Shown here: one piece after another, positions 26,308 to 35,809 of the stretch
Numbering within the stretch: position 1 is the stretch's first letter
Layout of the letters: each line of letters starts with the position of its first letter
Origin: Nitrospira japonica
GTDB taxonomy: Bacteria > Nitrospirota > Nitrospiria > Nitrospirales > Nitrospiraceae
NCBI RefSeq assembly: GCF_900169565.1
Contig: NZ_LT828648.1
Span: 2,578,501 to 2,642,500 of the forward strand
DNA: 64,000 nucleotides
Direction of reading: 5' to 3'
Notes under the pieces: model-generated
The model's database searches: none
What the model saw: the letters and a program-made list of their open reading frames with translations, nothing else
What the model was told of the DNA's origin: nothing
Program-made: the position numbers and the translations under genes

Positions 26308-27255
26308 CTAGAGGACACGGTAATACAGGACGGCGCTGGTTCCGGTGTTGGCGTCCCGGCGGAGGGTCACGATCGCGTGCTTGACGACCTCATTGACTGT
26401 CAGGGTCATGCGGGCCGAAAACACCTCGCTTTTGATGTCATACACGTTCTGAAGACGCAATTCCTTGCCGACCGCTTCGAAGCTGCTGACGCGGTCGAGT
26501 TCTTGAAGCGTCTTGTAGGGCCGCCCTTGAATGATCTCGCCGGCGACGGCCTGGCTGACCCTTGGGTCCAAGGACTGCAGCACGATCGACTCGGCGGTAT
26601 TGAGATTCAGCCGCCCCTCGCCCTCCTGCGGAAAGACGGTGACGTAGCGTGAAATCTTGTCGAAGCTTTCCGCGGTCATTCCCTTGACCAACCGAAGTTC
26701 TCCAAGGGTTTGCAGCGGGGCGTTGGCGGCCCGGTAGGGCGGATGCAGAGATTGATAGTAGAGGGTCTCGGCTCCGGCGGGTTCCGGCGTATCGTCGGCG
26801 TCGATCCAGTCGACGATCGCATCGACGATTTCCGGGCTGATCTGCATCAGATCGAACAGGCGTTTGACCCGGGTGACCTTGCTTTTTCTGGCGTTGGGAT
26901 CCCCGCCTGCCGCGAGGTCGTTGAGATTCAGCTTGCCCCGCTCGTCTTCGATCTGTGCGGTGAGTATGCCGTCGCCGATGGGATATTGCTGAATCGGAAA
27001 CGCCCACAGGTCCGTCGGCGCGTCGTAGAATTGTCCGGCCTGCCGGTCCTTGAGGAAATCCTGTTGAAGCACGGCCTTGGCCGCCTGCACGGCGGCACGG
27101 GTCAGCACGGTGGCCTTGAAACCGTCCCGGAAGGCCGCGGCGTCCCGATATTCGCGTCGCGCCTCGGAATCGAATTCCAGGATCAAGGCGACCAGCAGTG
27201 TGAGGACCAGCAGGGCGAGAAGGAGGGCGACGCCTCGCTCGTCAGACCTTGACAT
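26308..27255 (-). CDS. gspK: Type II secretion minor pseudopilin GspK
   Basis: 315 residues. The prepilin-like N-terminus has RGVALLLALLVLTLLVALILEF, lacking the usual FTLxE but with Glu five residues after the helix start region, as GspK proteins often vary. The large globular domain carries the GspK pattern: GKLNLNDLA, VDAIVDWIDADDTPEPAGAE with acidic calcium-site residues, and INLN-like RLNLNTAESIVL. GspK caps the pseudopilus tip with GspI and GspJ. It is the last gene of the operon and overlaps gspM by 14 bases. Confidence 0.93.
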   Translation of the reverse strand: MSRSDERGVALLLALLVLTLLVALILEFDSEARREYRDAAAFRDGFKATVLTRAAVQAAKAVLQQDFLKDRQAGQFYDAPTDLWAFPIQQYPIGDGILTAQIEDERGKLNLNDLAAGGDPNARKSKVTRVKRLFDLMQISPEIVDAIVDWIDADDTPEPAGAETLYYQSLHPPYRAANAPLQTLGELRLVKGMTAESFDKISRYVTVFPQEGEGRLNLNTAESIVLQSLDPRVSQAVAGEIIQGRPYKTLQELDRVSSFEAVGKELRLQNVYDIKSEVFSARMTLTVNEVVKHAIVTLRRDANTGTSAVLYYRVL

Positions 27256-27793
27256 AGGTGACGATTCTCAGCGAGGCATCCAGATTGACGGGGTTGTCGT
27301 ATTTCGGCTTGATCTGGATGTGTCGCACCTGAACGTCGTAAGGGGCCTGTTCCAGCACGACGAGGAGTGCCAGAAGTTGGGGAAGCTCCACGCCGTCGAG
27401 GCGGAGATCGACGGCGGTTTCCTGATAGCCCTGCACGGTAGTGGGCTGCTGCGGCTGCATGCCGACGATGCGGTCCCTGAGCTGGGCGGACGTGGCCGCT
27501 TCCTCCATGAAGGCCAACAGGGAGAAGTTGCTCTCGGCCGGCGGGAGCCGTTGCTCGCGCTGGGCCAGTCTGGCCTGCTTCGCGGCGTATTCAGCGGCCA
27601 GGAGCGTCAGTTCCGATCGCTCCTTCTGCTTGCGGAGGGTTTTTCTCTCCAGGGTGTCCATCTTGGTGAGGAGCGGGTCGATCAGCGCCAGGAACAGCAC
27701 GCAGCCCAGGACGACCGCGCCGCCGATGCTCAGAATCATCCGTTCGCGGGGCGCGAGATGACGCCAGCGCTCTTTGAGGACCTGCATCATCAT
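27242..27793 (-). CDS. gspM: Type II secretion protein GspM
   Basis: 183 residues: a short cytoplasmic start, one membrane helix (ILSIGGAVVLGCVLFLALI), a coiled-coil-rich stretch (RKTLRKQKERSELTLLAAEYA) and a periplasmic ferredoxin-like domain. GspM is an inner-membrane platform component that pairs with GspL. It begins ATGATG, overlapping the gspL stop by four bases, which is a sign of coupled translation. Sequence conservation is weak in this family, so the call leans on topology and position. Confidence 0.85.
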   Translation of the reverse strand: MMMQVLKERWRHLAPRERMILSIGGAVVLGCVLFLALIDPLLTKMDTLERKTLRKQKERSELTLLAAEYAAKQARLAQREQRLPPAESNFSLLAFMEEAATSAQLRDRIVGMQPQQPTTVQGYQETAVDLRLDGVELPQLLALLVVLEQAPYDVQVRHIQIKPKYDNPVNLDASLRIVTYVKV

Positions 27794-29364
27794 AATTGGG
27801 GCACCACGTAGGTCAGGCGGAAGACGACTTGATTGGCGGTCGATCCGACTCTCGTGTCCGAGACCGAGACGTCCTGGAACTTGCCGCTCCCGGAGAACGC
27901 CTGTTTGATTTTTTCCACCGCGTCGAACGAGGCGGTTTCGCCTTCGAGATGCACGGTCGAGCCGTCGATCGTCAGGTCCCGGATGGTCAAGGGGACGCCG
28001 GTCGGCAGTTGTTTCGCGAGACTCGAGAGATGGGCCAGCATGTTTGACCGGCTGCCGTCGATGACGGCGAGGTTCTTCTCGATCTGTCCGACACGGTATC
28101 GTGCCACGTCGATTTCCTCGCCGGATCCGGATCCTTCACCGAAGCTGCGGACAAAGTCGGCATGCAGCGCCTGCTTGGCGTCGGTAAAAGCGCGGTCCTT
28201 CACGTAGACCCGCACCGACAGATCGATCAGCGCCAAAATGCCCAGGATCAGAGCCCCCCAGACGGCCAGACGGCGGTCCTGGCGCAATGCCTCGGTTTGC
28301 GCGGACGCCGCCGCCGTTCCCGCGTTTAAATCGACGGCGAGGTCGGAGCCGATGGCTTTGGTCTTCCATCGCGGGCGGACGATCTTGGGATGAATGGCCA
28401 GGCCGAAGGCGATCGAGAAAGCCCTGGGGCAGGATGCGCCGAATCCCTGTCGCGGACCGACGGGGATCAATCCCAACTCTTGGGCCACGTGCCCGCTCAA
28501 CTCGCGCAGTTTGGAGCCTCCGCCCGATACCCAACAATGTGAGAGGCGCTGGCGGCCGTTCCCCTCGTAACCATGGAGAGTGACCCGCAATTCCTTTAAC
28601 AGGGGTTCCAGCCAGGTGTTGACCTCGTGAACGGCCATGGTCCGCTTGCGTCGCTCGGCTTCCGCAAAGCTGCAGGCGTAGCGAACGGCCAGGGCATGGG
28701 TGAGGTGATTGCTGCCCCACAGCACGGTACGAAGCAGAGTCGGACGCCCTTCCCGGATGAGGCATAACGTCGTCTTTGTCGCGCCCACGTCGATGATTGC
28801 CAGATCGCCCGGTACGCGGGCACCTTCCTCCTGCAGAAACTGAGTGACGGAATAGAGAGCCATGCCGTCCACGCCGATGGCGGAAGGCTTCAAGTCCGCG
28901 GAGGCCAAGAATTGAAGGTGCTCCGCGACTTTCTCTTTCGGGGCCGCCGTCACAAGGACTTCGGCCGTCTTGGGTTTCTGCGAGGCGTCCGGCGATTCTC
29001 TTGCGGGCAGCACCATGCTTCCCATCGCCACGTCGTCCAAGGACATGGGAATGAGGTTTTCCACTTCGAACGGCACGACTTGAGCCAGCTTTGCGGTATC
29101 GCGGAATGGAAAGGACAGGGTGCGGATGAACAGGTCCTGGCAAGGCAGGGCTGTCACAATGTCGCCACTACCATACAGTCCGTGCTGCCAGAGAAAGCCT
29201 CTGAGTTGCCCGGCTCGCTTGGCCGGTTCGGCGGCTTCCGGACGCCCGAACGGGAGTGGAAGATGGAAATATTCGACCGATTCACGGCCAGTCAGGCGGC
29301 GGCGGAAGCGCACGGCCTTGAATGCCGTCAATCCGATATCAAGGCCGACACATTCAGCTACCAT
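27790..29364 (-). CDS. gspL: Type II secretion protein GspL (PilM/PilN-like)
   Basis: 524 residues. The cytoplasmic part (1-360) is an actin-like PilM/GspL domain: CVGLDIGLTAFKAVRF phosphate-1-like segment, IDVGATKTTLCLI, and a GGGSKLRELSGHV motif. One membrane helix follows (LAVWGALILGILALIDLSV, about 375-395). The periplasmic C-terminus is PilN-like. It recruits the GspE ATPase to the inner-membrane platform. It is flanked by gspN and gspM. The long cytoplasmic part with preserved ATP-site motifs looks closer to PilM than to many GspL proteins. Confidence 0.9.
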   Translation of the reverse strand: MVAECVGLDIGLTAFKAVRFRRRLTGRESVEYFHLPLPFGRPEAAEPAKRAGQLRGFLWQHGLYGSGDIVTALPCQDLFIRTLSFPFRDTAKLAQVVPFEVENLIPMSLDDVAMGSMVLPARESPDASQKPKTAEVLVTAAPKEKVAEHLQFLASADLKPSAIGVDGMALYSVTQFLQEEGARVPGDLAIIDVGATKTTLCLIREGRPTLLRTVLWGSNHLTHALAVRYACSFAEAERRKRTMAVHEVNTWLEPLLKELRVTLHGYEGNGRQRLSHCWVSGGGSKLRELSGHVAQELGLIPVGPRQGFGASCPRAFSIAFGLAIHPKIVRPRWKTKAIGSDLAVDLNAGTAAASAQTEALRQDRRLAVWGALILGILALIDLSVRVYVKDRAFTDAKQALHADFVRSFGEGSGSGEEIDVARYRVGQIEKNLAVIDGSRSNMLAHLSSLAKQLPTGVPLTIRDLTIDGSTVHLEGETASFDAVEKIKQAFSGSGKFQDVSVSDTRVGSTANQVVFRLTYVVPQL

Positions 29365-29436
29365 GTGGGAGATTCACCGTGACCACGAGATATAAGCATA
29401 AACCAGGCCAGTTTCCTGTGTCCGAACCTCCTAATA

Positions 29437-30339
29437 CTACACTGACAGCTTGGGATTTGCGACAGTCCCGAGTACTTTGAACGTCAGGGAAGTACCAGGG
29501 GGGAGGGGAGGCAGGGGTAGACCGGCTGATTTTTGAGCCCAGCCGGCTCCCGCCTGGACGGTGAGGGTCAACTCCAACTCGGTCTGCTGGATCGGTTGTG
29601 TCAGGCGGAATTTGCCTTGTCCCGAAATCGATCCGTCCGGCCCTTCTCCGTTGAATTCCTTCACGTCGCAATGGTCGTTATGACAGAGAAGCGTGAGCAT
29701 GACGCGGTTGAACGCCAGCGAGGGGAGCCGGCTCGTGCCCGCCGGTATCTGTTCCAGGGTCAGGTCCGCCACTTCGACCCGCCATGTGCCATCGCCCTTG
29801 AACGAGACGGTTCCGTCCGAGTTGCCGATCCAGGCGTGATCCACATCGGCCCGTAACAGTCCTTTCGCGACGTGCGGCCTCAGAAAGAGCGACAGATCGA
29901 TTTGCTGGAGGTGGGCCTTCACGGTTGTCGGCCCTTGAAAGGACCAGGACGACGCCGTGACGGTGCCCGTGGCTCTCGCTGCGCCGGGCTGTGCCGAACC
30001 GGGAAAATGCACCAGCGCGTCGAGGACGCGATGCCCCATGAGTTGGCCCCAAAGCCCGACCGTCATGCTCATCGATTCGATCGGAAACGAGGCAGTCGTC
30101 GATTGCGACACCGTCACGTCCCGCCAGGCCACACCCAGCGGTAATTCGACCGACCAGTCGGCCGCCCGGACGTTCCATCCGGTGGCCCGCGTGATTTCGG
30201 ACAGGATTCGGGCCTGCAAGGCCTGGAACGGAAAGGTGAGAAACAGGAAGCCCACGAAGCACAGGATTCCCGCGACCGTCCAGAGCAACGGCTCCTTCGC
30301 CGAATTGGCCAGGCCGGACCAGGACAGACGCAGGGTCAT
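29437..30339 (-). CDS. gspN: Type II secretion protein GspN
   Basis: About 300 residues from the ATG that overlaps the gspJ stop as ATGA; a much longer in-frame extension to 30456 overlaps gspJ and is rejected. One membrane helix lies near residue 15-40 (WTVAGILCFVGFLFLTFPF), and the rest is a beta-rich periplasmic AsmA-like domain with GQGKFRLTQPIQQTELELTL. GspN is an accessory, poorly understood T2SS part found in some lineages. Placement between gspJ and gspL supports the call. Confidence 0.82.
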   Translation of the reverse strand: MTLRLSWSGLANSAKEPLLWTVAGILCFVGFLFLTFPFQALQARILSEITRATGWNVRAADWSVELPLGVAWRDVTVSQSTTASFPIESMSMTVGLWGQLMGHRVLDALVHFPGSAQPGAARATGTVTASSWSFQGPTTVKAHLQQIDLSLFLRPHVAKGLLRADVDHAWIGNSDGTVSFKGDGTWRVEVADLTLEQIPAGTSRLPSLAFNRVMLTLLCHNDHCDVKEFNGEGPDGSISGQGKFRLTQPIQQTELELTLTVQAGAGWAQKSAGLPLPPLPPGTSLTFKVLGTVANPKLSV

Positions 30340-30953
30340 GACGGGGCTCCGACGGACACCCATTGGCGGATGATCCGCGGTTCCGGCGTGTCCTGCTCGA
30401 GCGTCAGTTCGATCAAGACCGCCATCGGAACGCCGGATCTGGCCCGTCCGTCCCATTCATCCGTCCAGATGTTGCCGGTCCGGTTGTAGTAGCGGACATT
30501 GAACCCGCGCACCTTTTTCGCCATTTCCATTTGCTCCAGCGATTCGTCGTTGATACCGAAGAGATTGCGCCGGACGATCCGCATCAGGCTCGCTTCGTTC
30601 CTGGTGTAGACGACGCGGACCATTTCCGTATCGGTCGTGGCGCTCACCGGACGAAACGGTCCCACCGTCAGAAACGCGATCGTATCGGCCGGTTCGCCTC
30701 CCTGCTGCGCATTGATACCGAGCCAGGGACTCGCAGGGTGTTGGAGGCTCATGGCCAATTCTTCCGCCATGACGCGCAACGTGCTCCGGAGCAGCTGCTC
30801 CTCCGTCGCAGAGGTGCGGGTCCGGTCGATGGCGCTGGCAGTGAGATACAGCGCGCTGAACACCATCGTGGCGATGACGGCCACCAGGGCGACGGCCAGC
30901 AGCACCTCGACCAGCGTGAAGCCCTGTTCAGAGCGAGGCGGACGAAAAGACAT
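30336..30953 (-). CDS. gspJ: Type II secretion minor pseudopilin GspJ
   Basis: About 205 residues from ATG 30953; a start at 30986 is further inside gspI. The prepilin cleavage region is EQGFTLVEVLLAVALVAVIATMVFSALYL (quoted in part: QGFTLVEVLL), with the conserved Glu at +5. The globular domain suits GspJ (DRTRTSATEEQLLRSTLRVM and QMEMAKKVRGFNVRYYNR). GspJ joins GspI and GspK at the pseudopilus tip. It overlaps gspI by 26 bases and gspN by four. Confidence 0.9.
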   Translation of the reverse strand: MSFRPPRSEQGFTLVEVLLAVALVAVIATMVFSALYLTASAIDRTRTSATEEQLLRSTLRVMAEELAMSLQHPASPWLGINAQQGGEPADTIAFLTVGPFRPVSATTDTEMVRVVYTRNEASLMRIVRRNLFGINDESLEQMEMAKKVRGFNVRYYNRTGNIWTDEWDGRARSGVPMAVLIELTLEQDTPEPRIIRQWVSVGAPS

Positions 30954-31338
30954 AGGTGCTGACCTCGACCATCTCCTCCGTAGCACCCTGCGGCCAGATG
31001 ATTTGAATCTTCACCTCGCGGACGTTCGGCAACATCGTGGTCATCACGAAGCGTTTCCAGCGGTATTTCTCGGCGCGATGCTGGAAGTCGATTAGAGATT
31101 GCGCTCCCGGAGGGGGAGTCTGAAAATCACCGCCCGTTTCGCCCAGTGGGAAGGCGGTCGCGGCCTCGGCTTCCATCAGCTTTTCCTGGGCGAGCATGGT
31201 GGCGGCCGCGATGTCCTCCGCCCGCGAATACAGGCTCAAATCGAAGTTGCGCAATCCAAGAAGGATCGGCAGCGCCATGGCCAGGATGGCCAGCGCGATC
31301 AGCACCTCCAGCAGGGTGAAGCCTCGAGCGTCGTGCAT
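30928..31338 (-). CDS. gspI: Type II secretion minor pseudopilin GspI
   Basis: About 136 residues from the ATG one base beyond the gspH stop (TAAGATG); a start at 31362 would lie within gspH. The class III leader and helix are short and standard: ARGFTLLEVLIALAILAMALP. The domain SRAEDIAAATMLAQEKLMEAE is the usual GspI continuation. It starts assembly of the pseudopilus tip complex with GspJ and GspK. Confidence 0.92.
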   Translation of the reverse strand: MHDARGFTLLEVLIALAILAMALPILLGLRNFDLSLYSRAEDIAAATMLAQEKLMEAEAATAFPLGETGGDFQTPPPGAQSLIDFQHRAEKYRWKRFVMTTMLPNVREVKIQIIWPQGATEEMVEVSTYVFSSASL

Positions 31339-31339
31339 C

Positions 31340-32002
31340 TTACGATTGCCCGGCCGGTGCAACGGGCGCGACCGGCGCGACGGGTTTGAGACCGGGAAGC
31401 GACTGTTGAATCTGCAGCAACTGGCGAATACGTTCCGGCAAGATCCAGGGGCGCGGAGGTTCGATTCGTTGGTCGCTGACGCGGATGGTGGCCGTCACCG
31501 GCTCGACCTGGATTCCGAGCAGATTGTTGCTGTCATCGATCAGGTGCATCACGACCGGGTCGATCTTGCCGTTGGGATAGAACAGCACCGCGATACGCCC
31601 GGCCGTGCTCTTTTTCTGGCCGATCTGAATATCCGTAATATGAATCGATTCGGGCAGATTGATCGGAACCTGCCAGGCTTCATTGAACGGCAGCCGTTCC
31701 TCGCCGTCCTGGAGGATCATCGGCCAATACTGGCCTCGTTCGAGGTCGATGTGCAACCGCACGGGCTTCTGTCCGGCGACGGCCATCTCCTGAAACGTCC
31801 GGAACGTACTGACCCACTTGCGTCCATTGGACGCGAGGGTTTCACCGATTCCGATGCGCGGGATGAGAATGGTCAGCAATCCGGTCAAGAGGAAGAGCAC
31901 GATGATGATTTCGAGGATGGTAAAGCCGTCCTTCCCGAGGAGGCGTTCCAAAGGCCTGTCGGAGAGGTTCCGATCGGCTGGTAGAGAGAAAAAGGCCGTC
32001 AT
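31340..32002 (-). CDS. gspH: Type II secretion minor pseudopilin GspH-like
   Basis: About 220 residues from ATG 32002, which has AAGAG seven bases upstream; GTG 32008 is an alternative. The leader of about 25 residues is followed by KDGFTILEIIIVLFLLTGLLTIL and a beta-rich domain (QKPVRLHIDLERGQYW). The body is longer than most GspH proteins and ends in a proline/alanine-rich tail (KPVAPVAPVAPAG). Position between gspG and gspI fixes it as the minor pseudopilin GspH, although the sequence is divergent. Confidence 0.83.
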   Translation of the reverse strand: MTAFFSLPADRNLSDRPLERLLGKDGFTILEIIIVLFLLTGLLTILIPRIGIGETLASNGRKWVSTFRTFQEMAVAGQKPVRLHIDLERGQYWPMILQDGEERLPFNEAWQVPINLPESIHITDIQIGQKKSTAGRIAVLFYPNGKIDPVVMHLIDDSNNLLGIQVEPVTATIRVSDQRIEPPRPWILPERIRQLLQIQQSLPGLKPVAPVAPVAPAGQS

Positions 32003-32073
32003 GGACACGCTCTTGGCTGATCACCGGAGGCGGCAGAGGGGTTTGCGACAATCGGGATTCCCGGCCGGCCTGC

Positions 32074-32628
32074 TCAGTCCTTGTCGAGATTCCAGTTCGT
32101 GATGTCGGCGTTGACGCCTTCTCCGCCGGACTCTCCGTCGGTCCCGAACGACGTGATTTCGTAATCGCCCTTGATCTGGCCGTACTGGCCTTGTTGCACC
32201 GGGGCCGGACTCACATACTTGTACGGATTGCCCCACGGATCTTCCGGAAGGTTCGGGATGTACCCGCCCAGTTTCCACTTTTTCGGCACGACGCCGACCG
32301 AGGGCTTTTCGACCAGGGCCTTCAAACCCTGCTCTGTCGTGGGATACACGCCGTTGTCCAGCTTGTACAGTTGGAGTGCGCCCTCGAGGTTTCGGATCTG
32401 CACCTTGGCGGCCGTCCGCTTCGCATCGTCCGTCCGTCCCATGATCCGCGGGACAACCAGCGCGGCGAGAATGGCCAGGATCGCCACCACCACCATGATC
32501 TCGATGAACGTGAACCCGCGCTGTCCCAGCAGCAGGGGGTGGGGAAGCGACCCTCTCGATGCCGTGCGGAAGTCGAGAGCAGTCTGCCGTGCCGTCTGTC
32601 CGTCGTTCGGTTCCATCCTGTCACTCAC
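32074..32628 (-). CDS. gspG: Type II secretion major pseudopilin GspG
   Basis: 184 residues from a GTG with GGAGG six bases upstream; ATG 32616 is an alternative. The leader of about 37 residues is long for the family. It is followed by QRGFTFIEIMVVVAILAILA and the GspG hallmark DNGVYPTTEQGLKALVEKP, then PWGNPYKYVSP. The acidic loop near the C-terminus, GTDGESGGEG, is the calcium site. It forms the pseudopilus shaft after cleavage by a prepilin peptidase, whose gene is not in this window. Confidence 0.95.
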   Translation of the reverse strand: MSDRMEPNDGQTARQTALDFRTASRGSLPHPLLLGQRGFTFIEIMVVVAILAILAALVVPRIMGRTDDAKRTAAKVQIRNLEGALQLYKLDNGVYPTTEQGLKALVEKPSVGVVPKKWKLGGYIPNLPEDPWGNPYKYVSPAPVQQGQYGQIKGDYEITSFGTDGESGGEGVNADITNWNLDKD

Positions 32629-32674
32629 CTCGCACCTCCGTTGACGTAATCGTTGTTGGGACCTTCGTTCGGTC

Positions 32675-33916
32675 TCACCGTACCATTTGACCCATCTCGA
32701 AGATCGGAAGCAAGATGGCGACGACGATGAAAAACACGAGAATGCCCATGACCAGGATCATGACCGGTTCCAGCAGCGAGGTAAAGCGCGTAATCACGCG
32801 ATCCACCTCGCCGTCGTAGATCTGTCCGATTCGCCGCAGCATCTCCTCCATCTCACCGCTTCGTTCGCCGACGGCGATCATGTGGGTGACGAGCGATGGA
32901 AATTCTCCGCTGCGCTTCAACGGCTCGGCGATGGTCTCTCCCTCCCGGATGTTCTGCCGCGCTTCTTCGACGGCGTGTTCGAGCACGCGATTGTTCATGA
33001 CCCTCCGGGACACGTCCATGGCCTCCAGCAGCTGGACGCCGCTCCCCAACATCGTTGCGAGCGTGCTGGACAACCGGGAAATCGACACCATCCTTGCCAC
33101 GTCGCCGATGAGCGGCAGCTTGAGGATGAGACGGTCCGCCAGGATCCGGCCGCTCTCCGTTCGGATGATGCGGCGCACGGTCCAAATGAGGACCACCGCG
33201 CCGCCGGCAAGGACGGGCCAGTAATCCGAGCACCAGCGGCTGAGCGTCATGAGGACCACCGTCGGCCAGGGCAGCGTCTGTTTCAAGTTTGCGAAGACGG
33301 CCGTAATTTTCGGAACGACGAACGTCATCAGGAAAAACAGGACACCCACGCCGACCAGCAGCATTAGAGCCGGATAGAGGATGGCGTTGGTCACCTTGTG
33401 TTTGAGCGCGAGCTGTTTCTCCAGGAACTCCGCGAGCCGGAACAGGATCTGGTCCAGCGCACCGCTGGCCTCGCCGGCTCTGACCATGTGGACGTAAATC
33501 TGGGAAAACTCCCGTGGATAGCGTTCGAGCGCGACGCTGTAGGATTTGCCGCCGCGGATTTCCTCGCGAATGTCGGCCAGAATCGATTTGACGGATTTCT
33601 TGTCGGTTTGTTCGAGGAGCACGCCGAGGGCATCGACGAGAGGCAGGCCTGCCACCAACAGCGTGGCCAGCTGCCGCGTCATCATGGCGATGTCGCCCTG
33701 ACCCAGTGCGGATCGGCCGCTTATTGCGGGCGGGCCCGCGGATGGCCGGGAGGCCGCTGCGGGCGATTGCCCGGCGTTGCCCTGCTCCAGCATTTCAGTG
33801 GGGAAGACGCCGTCTTTCCTGAGTTTGAGCCGGGCGACTTTTGGACTTTCGGCGTCGATGATGCCGGTGGCCGAGCCCCCGTCCTGTTTGAATCCCCGGT
33901 ACTGATAGACCGGCAT
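32675..33916 (-). CDS. gspF: Type II secretion inner-membrane protein GspF
   Basis: 413 residues, begins MPVYQYRGFKQDGG, with two T2SSF domains separated by membrane helices. The first domain has MTRQLATLLVAGLPLVDAL, the second has SRLSSTLATMLGSGVQLLEAMD. Helices lie near residues 180-205, 230-250 and 385-410. It is the platform protein thought to transmit GspE-driven motion to the pseudopilus. The start overlaps the gspE stop by one base (TAATG). Confidence 0.96.
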   Translation of the reverse strand: MPVYQYRGFKQDGGSATGIIDAESPKVARLKLRKDGVFPTEMLEQGNAGQSPAAASRPSAGPPAISGRSALGQGDIAMMTRQLATLLVAGLPLVDALGVLLEQTDKKSVKSILADIREEIRGGKSYSVALERYPREFSQIYVHMVRAGEASGALDQILFRLAEFLEKQLALKHKVTNAILYPALMLLVGVGVLFFLMTFVVPKITAVFANLKQTLPWPTVVLMTLSRWCSDYWPVLAGGAVVLIWTVRRIIRTESGRILADRLILKLPLIGDVARMVSISRLSSTLATMLGSGVQLLEAMDVSRRVMNNRVLEHAVEEARQNIREGETIAEPLKRSGEFPSLVTHMIAVGERSGEMEEMLRRIGQIYDGEVDRVITRFTSLLEPVMILVMGILVFFIVVAILLPIFEMGQMVR

Positions 33917-35646
33917 TACACTTCCACTTCCTGCTGCGTCATGCGCAACACTTCTTCGGTGGTAGTAATGCCTTGAAAGATCCGGTCCGCGGCTTCGTCC
34001 TTGAGCAGGACCATGCCCTTCGCGAGCGAGGCTTGCCGGATCGCCGCAGCGTCCGCCTTGCTGCCGATGAGACGGCGAACGTCATCGTCCATCACCAGCA
34101 GTTCGTGGATGCCGGTCCGGCCGCGGTAGCCCGTCTGCGAACAGGCGGGACAACCGCTGCCTCGGAAGAACGTCGGCCGCTTTTTCCCCGGAACCACCCC
34201 GAGGCGGATGAGCTCTTCGTCGTCCGGTTCGTAGGACTTCTTGCAGTCAGGGCAGATCTTGCGGATCAATCGCTGAGCCAGCACGGCCACCACCGACGAC
34301 GCCACCAAAAACGGCTCGATGCCCATGTCGATCAGGCGGGTGGCGGCGCTGGCTGCGTCGTTGGTATGGAGCGTGGAAAAGACGAGGTGGCCCGTCAAGG
34401 ACGCATGAATGGCGATTTCCGCCGTCTCACGGTCCCGGATTTCCCCGATCATGATCACGTCGGGGTCCTGCCGCAGGATGGATCGGAGTCCGGCGGCGAA
34501 CGTCAGATTGATCTTCGGGTTGACCTGCATCTGTCCGATGCCGACGAGCTGATACTCCACCGGATCCTCGACCGTGATGATGTTCTTGTCCGGCGCGTTG
34601 ATTTCACTCAAAGCGGCATAGAGCGTGGTGGTCTTGCCGCTGCCTGTCGGCCCGGTGACGAGGATGATGCCGTGCGTCAGTTGAATAAGTTGTTGAATGG
34701 TGCGGAGCCGTTCCTGAGAAAATCCCATTTCGGAGAGATTCAGGAGACGATTCTCTTTTTCCAACAACCGCAGCACGACCCGCTCGCCGTGCGACGTCGG
34801 GAGGACCGAGACGCGCAGATCGATGTCCTTGCCCGATGTGCGGATGGCGAACCGCCCGTCCTGGGGCAGCCGCTTTTCGGCGATGTTCAGTCCGGCCATG
34901 ATCTTGAGCCGCGCGATAATGCTCGACTGGAGATGTTTCGGGGGGGTCAGGACCGGATAGAGCACGCCGTCGATTCGGTAACGGACGACCAAGCCGCGCT
35001 CAAAGGATTCGAAGTGAATGTCGCTCGCTCGCTGTCGTGCCGCCTGGAAGAGCACCGAATTGACCAGACGGATGATCGGTGCCTCATCGGTGGCATCGAG
35101 GAGGTCCTTTGGCTCGTCGAGCGCGTGGGCGAGCTGATCCAAATTTTCGTTGGCGGCCATGTCCTCCATGACCTGCTCGGCGCCGGTCGGACTGGCGATT
35201 TCGTCATAGACGCGGTTGAGGCATCCCATCAGAGCGATGGCGGTGGTCAGCACCGGTTTGACCGGCCGGCCCAAAAGGAGGCGCAAATCGTCGAGGGCCG
35301 CGGTCTCCAGCGGATCCGTGGTCGCGACCAGAATGGCGCCCTCCTCGGCCTTGATCGGAAGCACGCGGTAACGTCTGGCAAAATGGATCGGGACTTTTTT
35401 GATCCAGTCATGCTCGATCTGGGTGGTGTCGAGGTGGGGCAGCCACGGCAGGCCGAATTGGAGCGCAAGCGCCTGGAGCAGTTGATCTTCTTCGATGGCG
35501 CGCAGGCGGATCAGCAGTTCACCGAGGCGGCCGCCCTTGGTTTGCTGCAGGTTCAACGCCTCCAGCAGCTTCGATTCCGGCACCCCGAACTTGCCTTCCA
35601 GGATGCTCCCCAACAGCGGGGGCCCGTTTGAATCAGAATAGGTCAC
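33916..35646 (-). CDS. gspE: Type II secretion ATPase GspE
   Basis: 576 residues from GTG 35646 with GAGGAA upstream. An N-terminal MshEN-type domain covers about 1-140 (LLEALNLQQTKGGRLGELL). The ATPase core follows, with GPTGSGKTTTLYAAL as Walker A, an Asp box in ITVEDPVEYQL, IMIGEIRDRETAEIA as Walker B, and a His box in STLHTNDAASA. A four-cysteine zinc module lies near the end: CPDC...CPAC. It supplies the energy for pseudopilus assembly. Having MshEN suggests possible control by cyclic di-GMP, which would fit the PilZ genes in this window. gspF follows directly. Confidence 0.97.
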   Translation of the reverse strand: MTYSDSNGPPLLGSILEGKFGVPESKLLEALNLQQTKGGRLGELLIRLRAIEEDQLLQALALQFGLPWLPHLDTTQIEHDWIKKVPIHFARRYRVLPIKAEEGAILVATTDPLETAALDDLRLLLGRPVKPVLTTAIALMGCLNRVYDEIASPTGAEQVMEDMAANENLDQLAHALDEPKDLLDATDEAPIIRLVNSVLFQAARQRASDIHFESFERGLVVRYRIDGVLYPVLTPPKHLQSSIIARLKIMAGLNIAEKRLPQDGRFAIRTSGKDIDLRVSVLPTSHGERVVLRLLEKENRLLNLSEMGFSQERLRTIQQLIQLTHGIILVTGPTGSGKTTTLYAALSEINAPDKNIITVEDPVEYQLVGIGQMQVNPKINLTFAAGLRSILRQDPDVIMIGEIRDRETAEIAIHASLTGHLVFSTLHTNDAASAATRLIDMGIEPFLVASSVVAVLAQRLIRKICPDCKKSYEPDDEELIRLGVVPGKKRPTFFRGSGCPACSQTGYRGRTGIHELLVMDDDVRRLIGSKADAAAIRQASLAKGMVLLKDEAADRIFQGITTTEEVLRMTQQEVEV

Positions 35647-35809
35647 AATTCCTCAGTGCCGCGCGCCGGTTCGGCCGGTTGGCGCATGCGTACGTGAGCA
35701 GTCAGTCCGTGGGACACAGCCCATCCGCCAACATACTCAATGAAATGCCGATACGAAAGGGGCGCCCGGCGGACCGGATGGATCGGACGGACGGGCCGTC
35801 GCCGTCCTG

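Noticed and set aside
30340-30456. N-terminal extension of gspN
   Set aside because: It lies in gspJ, and the ATGA overlap at 30336-30339 is a typical translational coupling start.
33973-35631. Long open frame of about 550 codons on the plus strand
   Set aside because: It is the exact antisense of gspE and has no recognisable domain; GC-rich genes often leave open frames on the opposite strand.
35647-35809. A gspD remnant or small gene between gspE and gspC
   Set aside because: The 163-base spacer has no frame with secretin features on either strand.
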